The position numbers and the translations under genes are program-made. A stretch of DNA of 64,000 nt, taken from assembly GCF_001078055.1 (NCBI RefSeq), contig NZ_CP010777.1:4307001-4371000 (forward strand), in the 5' to 3' direction. Source of the stretch: Rufibacter radiotolerans (GTDB lineage Bacteria > Bacteroidota > Bacteroidia > Cytophagales > Hymenobacteraceae). Below the pieces are notes generated by a model that worked only from the letters and a program-made list of their open reading frames with translations, was not told the DNA's origin and ran no database searches. Positions 7,724 to 15,290 of this stretch are shown one piece after another. Positions within the stretch are counted from its first letter, which is position 1. Each line of letters begins with the position of its first letter.

Positions 7724-9064
7724 CTAGTCAAACTTGCGTTTAATGAACCAGCGGTTATTGAAGGTAACGCCCAGGCTCACCCGCAGGTATTGTTCCTTCA
7801 GGCCAGATTCCTTCGCTTCTAATTGACCAATAGCAAAACTGGTGTTCAGCATGGCTTGGGTATAATCTGGCGGACGAACCCCTCTCCCCAGCGGGAAGGA
7901 GAAGCCCCAGGTAAGGGCCATGTCTTTTAACGTCTGAATGCTACCCGTGGTGTTCCCCAGCGTAACGGCCTGTATCTCTGAGTTGCCATAGTACCCGCCC
8001 ACACGGTAGGTGACCCGTTTCAGGTAAGAGCTCACGGAGTTAGGGTCTGGGGTGAACTCGGTACCAAGTCCTATTCTGTAGCTGTCTCCCAATTCCTGGC
8101 GGCCTTCGTTCTTGTTCAGGCTGAAGCCTCTGAAATCAGAGCCTTTGGTGGTGGAATAGTCCAGGCCGGCAGACCAGGTTTTGTTGTTGTCAATGGAAAG
8201 CCCCACCTGTACCATTTGCGGCAAAGTGGTATTTCCTTCCAAACTGTCTGTGGTAATGCCAGAGATCAGGGATTCATCCAGGGCTCTGCGCTCCTGGGCC
8301 ACCTGCCGGTCTGCGTCAATCACGGCCTTGGTGGTGTAGGTAGAACCCAGCCCCATGCTTATTTTATCACTGAATTTCTTGCGGTAGTGCAGGCCTCCCT
8401 TGAACAGCAAGCCAGAGTACTTGGTGGTAGTATGGAAAAGCGTCTGCTGCAGGTCACTGGTCTCGCCTTCCTCCACCAGAATGGTAGTGGCTTGCTTGTC
8501 AATGGTACCAAAGATATAAGAACCAGTAACCCCGGCGGTAAGGCCATTGGCAATGCGAACCCCATTCCCGAAGGACACTTCATTAAGGCCTCCGGTGCCT
8601 TTGTATTGGGTAAAGGTACTGGCGGTGCCTTCCTCTACGCCGGCTACGGGAGCAGTCAGATAGGTGATATAGTTTACCCTGCTGTAGGGCTTCAGGCTTA
8701 AAGAAGAGGTCCAGAAGCGGGAAATAGGAACAGCCAGTGACAAATACCCCAGGTTGGCGGTACCGTCAATCTGTGATTCCTTTTTATCTGAGATGCGTTT
8801 GAGTTCAGAAGCCACGGCGGCCTCAAAGGTTACCAGATTGTTGTAATACAGCAAGGCCGGGTTCATGTCATTGATCAGGGCGCCGCTGGCGTTCCCTACC
8901 CCTACCTGGCCCATGCCCGCGCTGCGGATGGTACCAGTACCATGCACCACATCACCAACCCCAAAACGGGAATACGGGGAATTTGAGAGTTGTTGCGCCT
9001 GTAGCTGTTGCGAGCCAATACATAAACAGGAGAAAAGGAACAGTGCGCGGAAATGTTTATACAT
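7724..9064 (-). CDS. Outer-membrane beta-barrel protein (FadL/OmpP1-like), 446 aa
   Basis: A signal peptide (MYKHFRALFLFSCLCIG, cleavage near LQAQQ) precedes SNSPYSRFGVGDV and a glycine-rich start (GMGQVGVGNASGALINDMNPALLYY) that is typical of Bacteroidota FadL/PorV-like barrel proteins. The remainder alternates polar and hydrophobic residues and ends in a strand (FNNRWFIKRKFD). The start is taken as ATG 9064 because it overlaps the coaX stop by eight bases, which suggests coupling; a TTG at 9073 would add three residues. The ligand is unknown. The same gene order, with coaX before it and lptC after it, is common in this group from memory. Confidence 0.78.
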   Translation of the reverse strand: MYKHFRALFLFSCLCIGSQQLQAQQLSNSPYSRFGVGDVVHGTGTIRSAGMGQVGVGNASGALINDMNPALLYYNNLVTFEAAVASELKRISDKKESQIDGTANLGYLSLAVPISRFWTSSLSLKPYSRVNYITYLTAPVAGVEEGTASTFTQYKGTGGLNEVSFGNGVRIANGLTAGVTGSYIFGTIDKQATTILVEEGETSDLQQTLFHTTTKYSGLLFKGGLHYRKKFSDKISMGLGSTYTTKAVIDADRQVAQERRALDESLISGITTDSLEGNTTLPQMVQVGLSIDNNKTWSAGLDYSTTKGSDFRGFSLNKNEGRQELGDSYRIGLGTEFTPDPNSVSSYLKRVTYRVGGYYGNSEIQAVTLGNTTGSIQTLKDMALTWGFSFPLGRGVRPPDYTQAMLNTSFAIGQLEAKESGLKEQYLRVSLGVTFNNRWFIKRKFD

Positions 9065-9773
9065 TATACTCAAGAATTCGGTTTAACCCGATTAAAACCA
9101 GTTCGGGAATGACAAAGATGCGTGCTTTTACTGTACTTTCAAAAAACGGGGCGTCACCGCCCGTCAATACCACCGTCAATGGTTTGTATTGACGGTCATA
9201 ATGTTGAATCATGGCTTCGGCCTCTGCCTTCACCCCAAAGAGAATTCCTCCCTGTATGGCTTCTGCGGTGGTCTTCCCCGGCAAGGGCGGCAATTCATAG
9301 CCTTCCAGCAAGGGCAACTTACCGGTAAACGTATGCACCGCCTGGTAGCGCATGGTAATACCCGGTGAAATAGTACCTCCCTCAAAAGAACCGCTGGCCA
9401 GCAGCAGGTCATAGGTAATGCAGGTTCCGGCGTCTATAATCAGGCAGTTGCGCTCTTTGAACAGGTATTGCGCGCCCACCGCGGCAGCCAACCGGTCAAC
9501 GCCCAGCGTATGCGGGGTGCCATAGTTGTTCTGCACCGGAACCGGTGTCTGGGCAGTATACAGAAGATGCTGCCCCGTTACCGGTAGCTGCTGCACCAAG
9601 GCCGCTGATTCCTGGCTCACCGACGCCATAATGGCGTTCCGGACCGGCAAACCCGCCAGTTTCTCCCCCAAGGAGGAGAAATCTGGGCAGGTGAATTGCT
9701 GTACCAGTTGCCCGTCTTCAAAAAGACCGGCTTTAAAGCGGGTGTTGCCCCGGTCAATGGCCAGATTCAGCAT
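9057..9773 (-). CDS. coaX: Type III pantothenate kinase CoaX, 238 aa
   Basis: CoaX phosphorylates pantothenate, the first step of coenzyme A synthesis, and belongs to the ASKHA fold. Motifs visible: DRGNTRFKAG near the N-terminus (phosphate-binding loop), PHTLGVDRLAAAVGA (pantothenate/active-site segment) and LIIDAGTCITYDLL, then GGTISPGI and VLTGGDA. The length matches the family. The start ATG at 9773 is 15 bases after the stop of the pseudouridine synthase gene, and the 3' end overlaps the next gene, so it sits in a leftward operon. Confidence 0.95.
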   Translation of the reverse strand: MLNLAIDRGNTRFKAGLFEDGQLVQQFTCPDFSSLGEKLAGLPVRNAIMASVSQESAALVQQLPVTGQHLLYTAQTPVPVQNNYGTPHTLGVDRLAAAVGAQYLFKERNCLIIDAGTCITYDLLLASGSFEGGTISPGITMRYQAVHTFTGKLPLLEGYELPPLPGKTTAEAIQGGILFGVKAEAEAMIQHYDRQYKPLTVVLTGGDAPFFESTVKARIFVIPELVLIGLNRILEYNV

Positions 9774-9788
9774 TCTTTGAACGGCAGA

Positions 9789-11597
9789 TTACATAAAGTA
9801 TTTCAGGCGCACCACTTCTTTTTCTGACAAGAAGCGCCAGTTGCCCCTAGGCAGGTCTTTTTTGGTAAGGCCGGCATATTGCACGCGGTCCAGGGTGACA
9901 ACGTCATAGCCCAGGTGTTCAAAGATGCGGCGTACAATGCGGTTACGTCCAATGTGGATCTCCAGCCCCAGGAATTTGTTGCTGTCACCTAATAGGCCTA
10001 AGTCATCTACTATGGCTTTGCCGTCTTCCAGCTCCACCCCTTCCTGAATCTGCTTCAGGTGTTCCTGGGTGATAGGCTTGTCCAGCTCCACCTGGTAAAT
10101 CTTAGAGACCTTGTTAGACGGGTGCGTCAGTTTCTGGGCCAGTTCGCCGTCATTGGTGAACAGCAACAGACCAGTGGTATTTCTGTCCAGACGGCCTACC
10201 GGGAACAAGCGCTCCTTAGAGGCATTCTTGATCAGATCCATGACAGTCTTGCGGCCTTCCGGGTCATCAGTAGTAGTCAGGAAGTCTTTGGGTTTGTTGA
10301 GGAGCACGTACACCGTTTTCTCCCGGCTAAGGGTTTTGCGGCCATATTGCACGGTATCAGAAGGCGCTACTTTATAGCCCATCTCGGTTACCACCTCTCC
10401 GTTTACCTTGATCTCACCGGCGGCAATAAGCTCATCGGCCTCACGGCGCGAACAAATACCGGCGTTGGCGATATAGCGGTTCAGACGCAGTTCATCACTG
10501 GCACCCTCTGGCTTTTTCTTCTTCTGGCGCTCTTCATAGCGTCTCAGGTTATAGGCCGGAGCCTCCTGGGTTTCTTCATCTGAACGGCCAAAACGGCCTT
10601 CCTTAAATCCTTTGCTGTCTCTGTCAGGGCGGTCAGAACGCTCTGGGCGGCTGTGGGCACGCTCCGGACGGTCATCACGGCGCTGGAATGAAGAGGAACG
10701 GTCCTCACGGCCACGGTTCTCACGCGGGGCGCTGCGGTCAAAAGGTCTGTCGCCTTCTCTGCGGGCCGGGCGTTCTCCGCTGGTTTCGTCTCTGTTTCCA
10801 GAAAACGGCCTGTTTTCGCGGGGAGCGTCACTGCGCCGGTCATCGCGGCGGTTAAAGCTGCCTCCTTCTCTGTCGCCGGTTCTTTCTCTGCGGTCATCGC
10901 CGCCGCGGCCTGCGCCACGGTCTGGGCGGTCAGAGGAGAAGCCTTCTTTTCTGAAACCACCCCGGTCGGGGCGGTCACCGCTACGGGCGCCACGGCTGTC
11001 TTCACGGCCGGCACCAAAAGCGGGACGGTCGCCAGAGCGGCGCTCGCCGCCACGGTCATCGCGGTTGCCAAAAGAACGGCGTTCGCCGCCTCTTTCCTCA
11101 CCTCCGCGGGTTGGGCGGCTACCACCTTCACGGCGGTCCTGGTAAGAACCTCCGCTGCCGCGGCTATCTCTGCCTTCTGAAGGGTTAAAGCCGCCTTCTC
11201 TGGCCGGACGGTCAGAACGGTCTGGGCGGTCAGCGCCGCCACGGGGTCTGTCTGCACCACGGTCATTGCCGCGGTCTGGTCTTTCAAAGCCGCGGGCCGG
11301 ACGGAAGTCGCCGCCTCGGCGGTCGTTTTCTCTTCTGGGAGCGCGCTCGCGGTCTTCGCGGCGGGTGTTTACTTCGCCGTCAGGCGCATCTTCGCGGCGT
11401 GGTCTTTCGGCACGGTCACCTGCGGGTCTGTCTGTATTTTCTGGTTTTCTTTCTCTGTTCCGGAAGCCGCCTTCACGGTCTCCGGGGGCAGGGCGGTCAA
11501 AGCGGGTGCCTCTGCCAAATACTTTTCTTTCGCCGCCGCGGGAGTTATCACGTGCGCGGTCGTTGCCTTCTTGAGGCGTATCTTCGTTTCTAGCCAT
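9789..11597 (-). CDS. rluB: RsuA/RluB-family pseudouridine synthase with long R/G/D-rich N-terminal region, 602 aa
   Basis: The C-terminal 240 or so residues form a complete large-ribosomal-subunit RluB-like pseudouridine synthase: an S4 RNA-binding domain (RLNRYIANAGICSRREADELI) then the catalytic domain with GRLDRNTTGLLL carrying the nucleophilic Asp, and RNRIVRRIFEHLGYDV. Residues about 1-350 are low complexity, made of Arg, Gly, Asp, Ser and Pro with repeated phrases such as GERRSFGNRDDRGG and DRPDRG. It must be disordered and probably binds RNA. Bacteroidota homologues often carry shorter tails of this kind. The start ATG 11597 is 54 bases downstream of scpB. Confidence 0.92.
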   Translation of the reverse strand: MARNEDTPQEGNDRARDNSRGGERKVFGRGTRFDRPAPGDREGGFRNRERKPENTDRPAGDRAERPRREDAPDGEVNTRREDRERAPRRENDRRGGDFRPARGFERPDRGNDRGADRPRGGADRPDRSDRPAREGGFNPSEGRDSRGSGGSYQDRREGGSRPTRGGEERGGERRSFGNRDDRGGERRSGDRPAFGAGREDSRGARSGDRPDRGGFRKEGFSSDRPDRGAGRGGDDRRERTGDREGGSFNRRDDRRSDAPRENRPFSGNRDETSGERPARREGDRPFDRSAPRENRGREDRSSSFQRRDDRPERAHSRPERSDRPDRDSKGFKEGRFGRSDEETQEAPAYNLRRYEERQKKKKPEGASDELRLNRYIANAGICSRREADELIAAGEIKVNGEVVTEMGYKVAPSDTVQYGRKTLSREKTVYVLLNKPKDFLTTTDDPEGRKTVMDLIKNASKERLFPVGRLDRNTTGLLLFTNDGELAQKLTHPSNKVSKIYQVELDKPITQEHLKQIQEGVELEDGKAIVDDLGLLGDSNKFLGLEIHIGRNRIVRRIFEHLGYDVVTLDRVQYAGLTKKDLPRGNWRFLSEKEVVRLKYFM

Positions 11598-11651
11598 GTT
11601 CTTGTGAAAATTGCAGTATCGCTACTGTATAAAAAGGATGTGATGGTATGC

Positions 11652-12215
11652 TTAAAGCGCAGCGGCTTCGCCGATGGTGTTTTCCTCCGGAGCCAGGTCA
11701 CGGAGCTGAGGGAGGTCTTTGAGGTGATTCAGCCCGAAGTATTCCATGAACTTCTGGCTGGTGCCAAACAGGACCGGGCGGCCAATGGTGTTGGCTTTGC
11801 CCTTTATTTCCAGAAGGCCTTTGTCCAGCAAGCGCTGGATGGCGTAGTCACAGCTCACGCCTCTGATCTGCTCTACCTGGGAGCGGGTAATGGGTTGCTT
11901 GTAGGCAATAATGGCCAGGGTCTCCAGGGCGGAGGCCGATAGCTTCTTCTTGGATTTGTGCTTGAGCAGAATGCTTACCGAGTCCTGGTAAGCAGGTTTG
12001 GTGAGAAACTGATACCCACCTCCAATAGCGTAGATCTGAAATGCGAAAGCATCGGTGGAGAATTGAGTGTTTAACTCCTCAATTCCCTCCAATACATCAC
12101 TTACGCTTACCTCCATGACCAAGGCCTCGGAAAGGCATTTCTGCAGTTCCTCAATAGACACCGGCGAAGTGGCGCAAAAAATCAGAGCCTGAAGGTGGTT
12201 CAGTAATAGGTTCAA
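11652..12215 (-). CDS. scpB: Segregation and condensation protein B, ScpB, 187 aa
   Basis: ScpB is the winged-helix kite subunit that joins ScpA and SMC in the bacterial condensin. The order of two winged-helix domains fits the family: HLQALIFCATSPVSIEELQKCLSE at the start and ALETLAIIAYKQPITRSQVEQIRG with VDYAIQRLLDKGLL-type sequence later. The C-terminal TSQKFMEYFGL is also characteristic. It lies 14 bases after the DksA-like gene and 54 before rluB, so all three are probably co-transcribed. scpA is not in the window. Confidence 0.93.
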   Translation of the reverse strand: MNLLLNHLQALIFCATSPVSIEELQKCLSEALVMEVSVSDVLEGIEELNTQFSTDAFAFQIYAIGGGYQFLTKPAYQDSVSILLKHKSKKKLSASALETLAIIAYKQPITRSQVEQIRGVSCDYAIQRLLDKGLLEIKGKANTIGRPVLFGTSQKFMEYFGLNHLKDLPQLRDLAPEENTIGEAAAL

Positions 12216-12229
12216 ATGGGTTCTCTTTA

Positions 12230-12613
12230 TTAGTCGTTGCGGTTCATTTTGGCCTCAATAGTGTGCTGCGTGTGCGGCACGGCCTTTAAACGCTCCTTGG
12301 GGATCAGTTTCCCGGTTTTAATGCAAACGCCGTAGCTGCCGTTCTTGATCCGGATCAAAGCGTTCTCCAACTGCTGGATAAACTTCAACTGCCGGGAGGC
12401 CAATTGGTTCAGGCTTTCTTTTTCCTGAGTATCTGCTCCGTCTTCCAATACTTTAGAAGTTGAGGCGGTATTGTCTGTACCGGCGTCATTTCTACGGCTC
12501 AACGTTTCCTTTATAAAGCCAACCTCTTTGCGGGCGTTATTTAATTTCTCAATGATGATTTCCTGAAATTCGTTCAATTCCTCTTGGGAATACCGCTGTT
12601 TTTCTTCACTCAT
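12230..12613 (-). CDS. TraR/DksA-family regulator with degenerate zinc finger, 127 aa
   Basis: A coiled-coil N-terminus (residues about 5-45) and C-terminal DksA-type segment (RIKNGSYGVCIKTGKLIPKERL) identify the family, which works through the secondary channel of RNA polymerase. Only one of the four zinc cysteines remains: the C-x2-C pair reads CIKT and the distal pair is replaced by PHTQHTIEAK. Cysteine-poor members are common in Bacteroidota. It opens a leftward operon with scpB and rluB. A TAnnTTTG promoter and a strongly folded leader precede it. Confidence 0.88.
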   Translation of the reverse strand: MSEEKQRYSQEELNEFQEIIIEKLNNARKEVGFIKETLSRRNDAGTDNTASTSKVLEDGADTQEKESLNQLASRQLKFIQQLENALIRIKNGSYGVCIKTGKLIPKERLKAVPHTQHTIEAKMNRND

Positions 12614-12667
12614 GGCTTTTTGGGTTCGTAACGGTTAAGCTATAGTTTGTTAGTATATAAGAACACT

Positions 12668-12740
12668 GAGCCGGCTCTATTTGGTTTCCTGAAGGCAAGA
12701 TTCCAAACATTGTCTGCCTGTTTCAGGAAGACACCGGCTC
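12668..12740 (-). promoter_or_regulatory. Structured 5' leader of the DksA-like operon
   Basis: Nested pairing arms occur in order: GAGCCGG with CCGGCTC (12668-12674, 12734-12740), TTTCCTGAA with TTTCAGGAA (12685-12693, 12721-12729) and GGCA with TGCC inside. On the minus strand it begins just after the promoter at 12753-12760, with an A-run first. On the plus strand it is followed by eight T, so it could also terminate a rightward transcript. I do not recognise it as a known riboswitch. Confidence 0.55.
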
Positions 12741-12752
12741 CTTTTTTTTGCG

Positions 12753-12760
12753 CAAAAATA
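12753..12760 (-). promoter_or_regulatory. Promoter -7 element of the DksA-like/scpB/rluB operon
   Basis: The minus strand reads TATTTTTG, an exact TAnnTTTG match. It predicts a transcript start near 12747 and a leader of about 135 nt containing the nested hairpin. Confidence 0.5.
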
Positions 12761-13233
12761 CAGTTATTATTTCTTAAAACTATGCAGAGTATCAAAATGG
12801 TAGCCGAATTTTACTATTCCCTCCTGTAACAGGCTTCTTCCTTCCTCTTTTATGGCAGCAATAAAAATGCTCAGCTCCTTTACAGCAGCCGCTTCTCCAC
12901 TTGGTCTCTCACCGTCCTCTCCCTTTATCGTGAGCTCTTCCTGAAGGCATTCCCCGGTTGTCCCTACCCAATATTTTTAGTCTAAGAGCGGTGGCTTTGA
13001 CGGAATGGCAGAGCGGTTGTCTACAAAATCAGGTCCTTCCTCACTTAACATATTTAAATTCTATATATTTAAACAGCTCTTTCCCATGGGTGAGGCAGCG
13101 GGCTCTTTCTATCTGGAAACCTATTTTCTTTCAGAAGACAGTCACGCTAGTGGTGTATAGTGAAATCGCTCTCATCTACCGCAGTTGGGGCGGAGCGGTT
13201 TTTATAAAGTGCTACTTATTAACATGATTTGAT
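12761..13233. other. Intergenic stretch upstream of a barrel-protein gene
   Basis: No convincing gene. A frame at 12958-13227 lacks protein-like composition. A small GC stem followed by TTTTT at about 13177-13203 may be a terminator. The AT-rich 13050-13075, with two ATATTTAAA-like words, may hold the promoter of the gene at 13234. Confidence 0.4.
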
Positions 13234-13761
13234 ATGAGAAAACTTTACTTCATAGCCGTGGTAGGCTGCTTTTTCCTGCTCCAACACACGGCCCAGTCGC
13301 AGAATCTGGTAAAGGCTAACTTGCTGGCCCCGCTTCTGCAGACAGGCTCTTTCTATTATGAGCGGGTCATTGATGATACTAAGAGCACCCAGCTGGGCGT
13401 GTTCTTCACCAAGTTTGAAGAGCTCTCAGGGTTTGGGGTGACCCCCGAGTTCAGGTTCTACCTTTCTGAAACCCCGGCGCCAGACGGGTTCTACGTGGCG
13501 CCCTTTCTGGGTTTTATGCGCTTTACCGTAGAAGACAATGAGTTTGAAAGTTACAAGGGCACCTCTACCAACTTTGGCGGCGGACTGGTAGCCGGTAGGC
13601 AATGGATCTTTAAAGACCGGGTTTCCTTTGATATTTTCCTGGGCCCTGAGTACACCGCCAGTAGTGTAAGCGTGGAGTCTGGGAACAAAGGTGACATAGA
13701 AGACGCCGCCTTTAGCGGTTGGATTGGCCGGGGCGGTATTAGCCTGGGTCTTAAGTTTTAG
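13234..13761 (+). CDS. DUF3575-like small outer-membrane protein, 175 aa
   Basis: A signal peptide (MRKLYFIAVVGCFFLLQHTAQSQ) is followed by NLVKANLLAPLLQTGSFYYERV, a start typical of the DUF3575 group of eight-strand barrel-like proteins. Alternating strands (GVTPEFRFYL, GFYVAPFLGFMRF, FGGGLVAGRQWIF) end in the hydrophobic strand GGISLGLKF, the usual outer-membrane C-terminus. The function is unknown. It is alone between a long spacer and a bidirectional terminator. Confidence 0.8.
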   Translation: MRKLYFIAVVGCFFLLQHTAQSQNLVKANLLAPLLQTGSFYYERVIDDTKSTQLGVFFTKFEELSGFGVTPEFRFYLSETPAPDGFYVAPFLGFMRFTVEDNEFESYKGTSTNFGGGLVAGRQWIFKDRVSFDIFLGPEYTASSVSVESGNKGDIEDAAFSGWIGRGGISLGLKF

Positions 13762-13775
13762 ATAACTTGACCTTC

Positions 13776-13820
13776 AACAAGAAATGCCAGCCGCTTTAGA
13801 AGCGGCTGGCATTTCTTGTT
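13776..13820. terminator. Bidirectional intrinsic terminator
   Basis: A perfect 21-bp stem from AACAAGAAATGCC to GGCATTTCTTGTT with loop TAG lies between the convergent barrel gene and ribH. T-rich flanks are present on both strands. Confidence 0.9.
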
Positions 13821-13841
13821 TTATCTGTTTTTAAATATTGC

Positions 13842-14324
13842 TTAGTCCAGCCACTTGAGCATCTGGATGGCGGTAGCGGCTGCTTCCACGCCTTTGTTGC
13901 CGTGCTTGCCGCCGGCGCGGTCCCAGGCCTGCTGCTCGTCATTGGTGGTCACCAAGCCAAAGATTACCGGCTTGTTGAACTTCAGGCCTACCTGGGTGAG
14001 CCCGTGGGCCACTGCGTGGCAGATGTAGTCATCATGCTTGGTTTCGCCTTTGATCACTACACCCAGGGCGATGACGGCGTCAATCTCATTGCTCTGGGCC
14101 AGAAACTGCGACCCTAAGGTCAGCTCAAAGCTACCGGGCACGGTGTTGCGGTAAATGTTGTCTGGTTTGGCGCCGTGCTGTAGGAGCGTCTCATAAGCGC
14201 CCTTGCACAGGGCATCTGTGATTTCCTTGTTCCATTCTGCTACTACCAGACCAAATCTCTTTCCGGAGATGTCCGGCATACTATCTGAGTTATACTCACT
14301 GAGGTTCTTCAGGGCACTTGCCAT
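13842..14324 (-). CDS. ribH: 6,7-dimethyl-8-ribityllumazine synthase, 160 aa
   Basis: RibH condenses 5-amino-6-ribitylaminouracil with dihydroxybutanone phosphate, the penultimate step of riboflavin synthesis. Motifs: FGLVVAEWNKEIT, NTVPGSFELTLGSQFLA (PGxxE substrate loop), ALGVVIKGETKHDDYICHAVAHGL with the catalytic His region, and FGLVTTNDEQQAWDRAGG. Length and order match the family. The spacer upstream holds palindrome copy 3. Confidence 0.97.
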   Translation of the reverse strand: MASALKNLSEYNSDSMPDISGKRFGLVVAEWNKEITDALCKGAYETLLQHGAKPDNIYRNTVPGSFELTLGSQFLAQSNEIDAVIALGVVIKGETKHDDYICHAVAHGLTQVGLKFNKPVIFGLVTTNDEQQAWDRAGGKHGNKGVEAAATAIQMLKWLD

Positions 14325-14366
14325 TGAATTTCAACGTTTAAAAAAGAGGAATTGCTTTAGACCGGG

Positions 14367-14406
14367 CTGTTTTAGGCCTGTTTTGCCAAAAACGGCCCGG
14401 AAACGG
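14367..14406. repeat. Dispersed palindrome (family A), copy 3
   Basis: CTGTTTTAGGCCTGTTTT and AAAACGGCCCGGAAACGG arms around a short loop, in the leader region of ribH. Confidence 0.8.
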
Positions 14407-14424
14407 TTCTACGCAAAATTGCAT

Positions 14425-14469
14425 AAAAAAACGGAGCGGCTGCCATAAATTACTACAGCAGCCGCTCCG
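14425..14469 (-). terminator. Intrinsic terminator after the TPR membrane gene
   Basis: A perfect 12-bp stem (CGGAGCGGCTGC with GCAGCCGCTCCG, 14-nt loop) is followed on the minus strand by seven T. Confidence 0.88.
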
Positions 14470-14489
14470 CGGGATTCTCTTTTCAGAAA

Positions 14490-15194
14490 TTATTTCTTGG
14501 CCAGGCCTTCAGCGCGGGCTTTGTATTTCTTGGCGTCGTTTACCTCTGGGCTTACCGGATAGTCATTGATCACTTTCTCGTACACCTCCACGGCTTCTGC
14601 GTATTGGTTAGCCGACTCATAGGCCACAGCGGCTTTCATAAGGTACTGCGGCGAGAAGAAGTCATTGGCTTTGTGGTCGGCGGCTTTCTTGTAAAGGGCA
14701 GCCGCTTCCTCTTTCTTGCCCAGCTCCAGGTTGGCATCGCCTTGCAGGCTGTAGGCACGGGCCTGAAGCAACAAGTCATCAGACTTGAATTCCTCCAGGT
14801 AATCCAGGGCTTCCTGGTATTTGCCTTGCTTTAAAGATACCACGCCGGCGTAGAAGTTGGCTAGTTTACCAGCTTTGGTGCTGCCGTACTCATCTGCTAC
14901 GGTTTTAAAGCCAGCGTTCTGGCCGTCACCGTTCATAGCTTTGTTCAGAGAATCAGCTTCTAGGTAATACTCGGCCTGGAACATGGCCGCCAGGGCCTCC
15001 TGATTTTTAGTCTGTTGGTTCTGGTAGTACAGGAACCCGCCCACCACAGCAGCCGCAATGGCCACAAACAGACCTATCAAAAGGTTTTTGTGACGTACCA
15101 CAAATTCCTCTGACTGCACAAGGCGTTCGGCCAGCGCATCTGGATTCTCCACTAGCTCGAATTCGCTCTCGTGCTTCATTGTATTATTTGACAT
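14490..15194 (-). CDS. Membrane-anchored tetratricopeptide protein (YfgM-like), 234 aa
   Basis: One membrane span (about residues 38-57, LLIGLFVAIAAAVVGGFLYY) follows an acidic cytoplasmic N-terminus; the rest is TPR-like (GVVSLKQGKYQEALDYLEEF, GDANLELGKKEEAAALYKKAA, ANQYAEAVEVYEKVINDYP). This resembles YfgM/Bacteroidota tetratricopeptide membrane proteins that work with periplasmic chaperones. The start is taken as ATG 15194 (MSNNTMKHE); an upstream start would add residues unlike the family. It lies about 100 bases after the pdhA gene on the same strand. Confidence 0.8.
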   Translation of the reverse strand: MSNNTMKHESEFELVENPDALAERLVQSEEFVVRHKNLLIGLFVAIAAAVVGGFLYYQNQQTKNQEALAAMFQAEYYLEADSLNKAMNGDGQNAGFKTVADEYGSTKAGKLANFYAGVVSLKQGKYQEALDYLEEFKSDDLLLQARAYSLQGDANLELGKKEEAAALYKKAADHKANDFFSPQYLMKAAVAYESANQYAEAVEVYEKVINDYPVSPEVNDAKKYKARAEGLAKK

Positions 15195-15290
15195 CAGTAA
15201 ATATAAAAATATGATTAGCTGCTGGTTATGAGAAAAAGCCCTGCCCGCTGAACCCCATTTCAAGAGAGAGGGTTCCCGCGAGCGGGATTT

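Noticed and set aside
10544..11287. Long open frames in other phases of the rluB low-complexity region (about 247 residues, Ala/Thr/Val-rich)
   Set aside because: They arise because repeated CGN/GGN codons leave all phases free of stops; no protein-like features.
12958..13227. 89-codon frame upstream of the DUF3575-like gene
   Set aside because: Random-looking composition, ends within the probable promoter region of the next gene.
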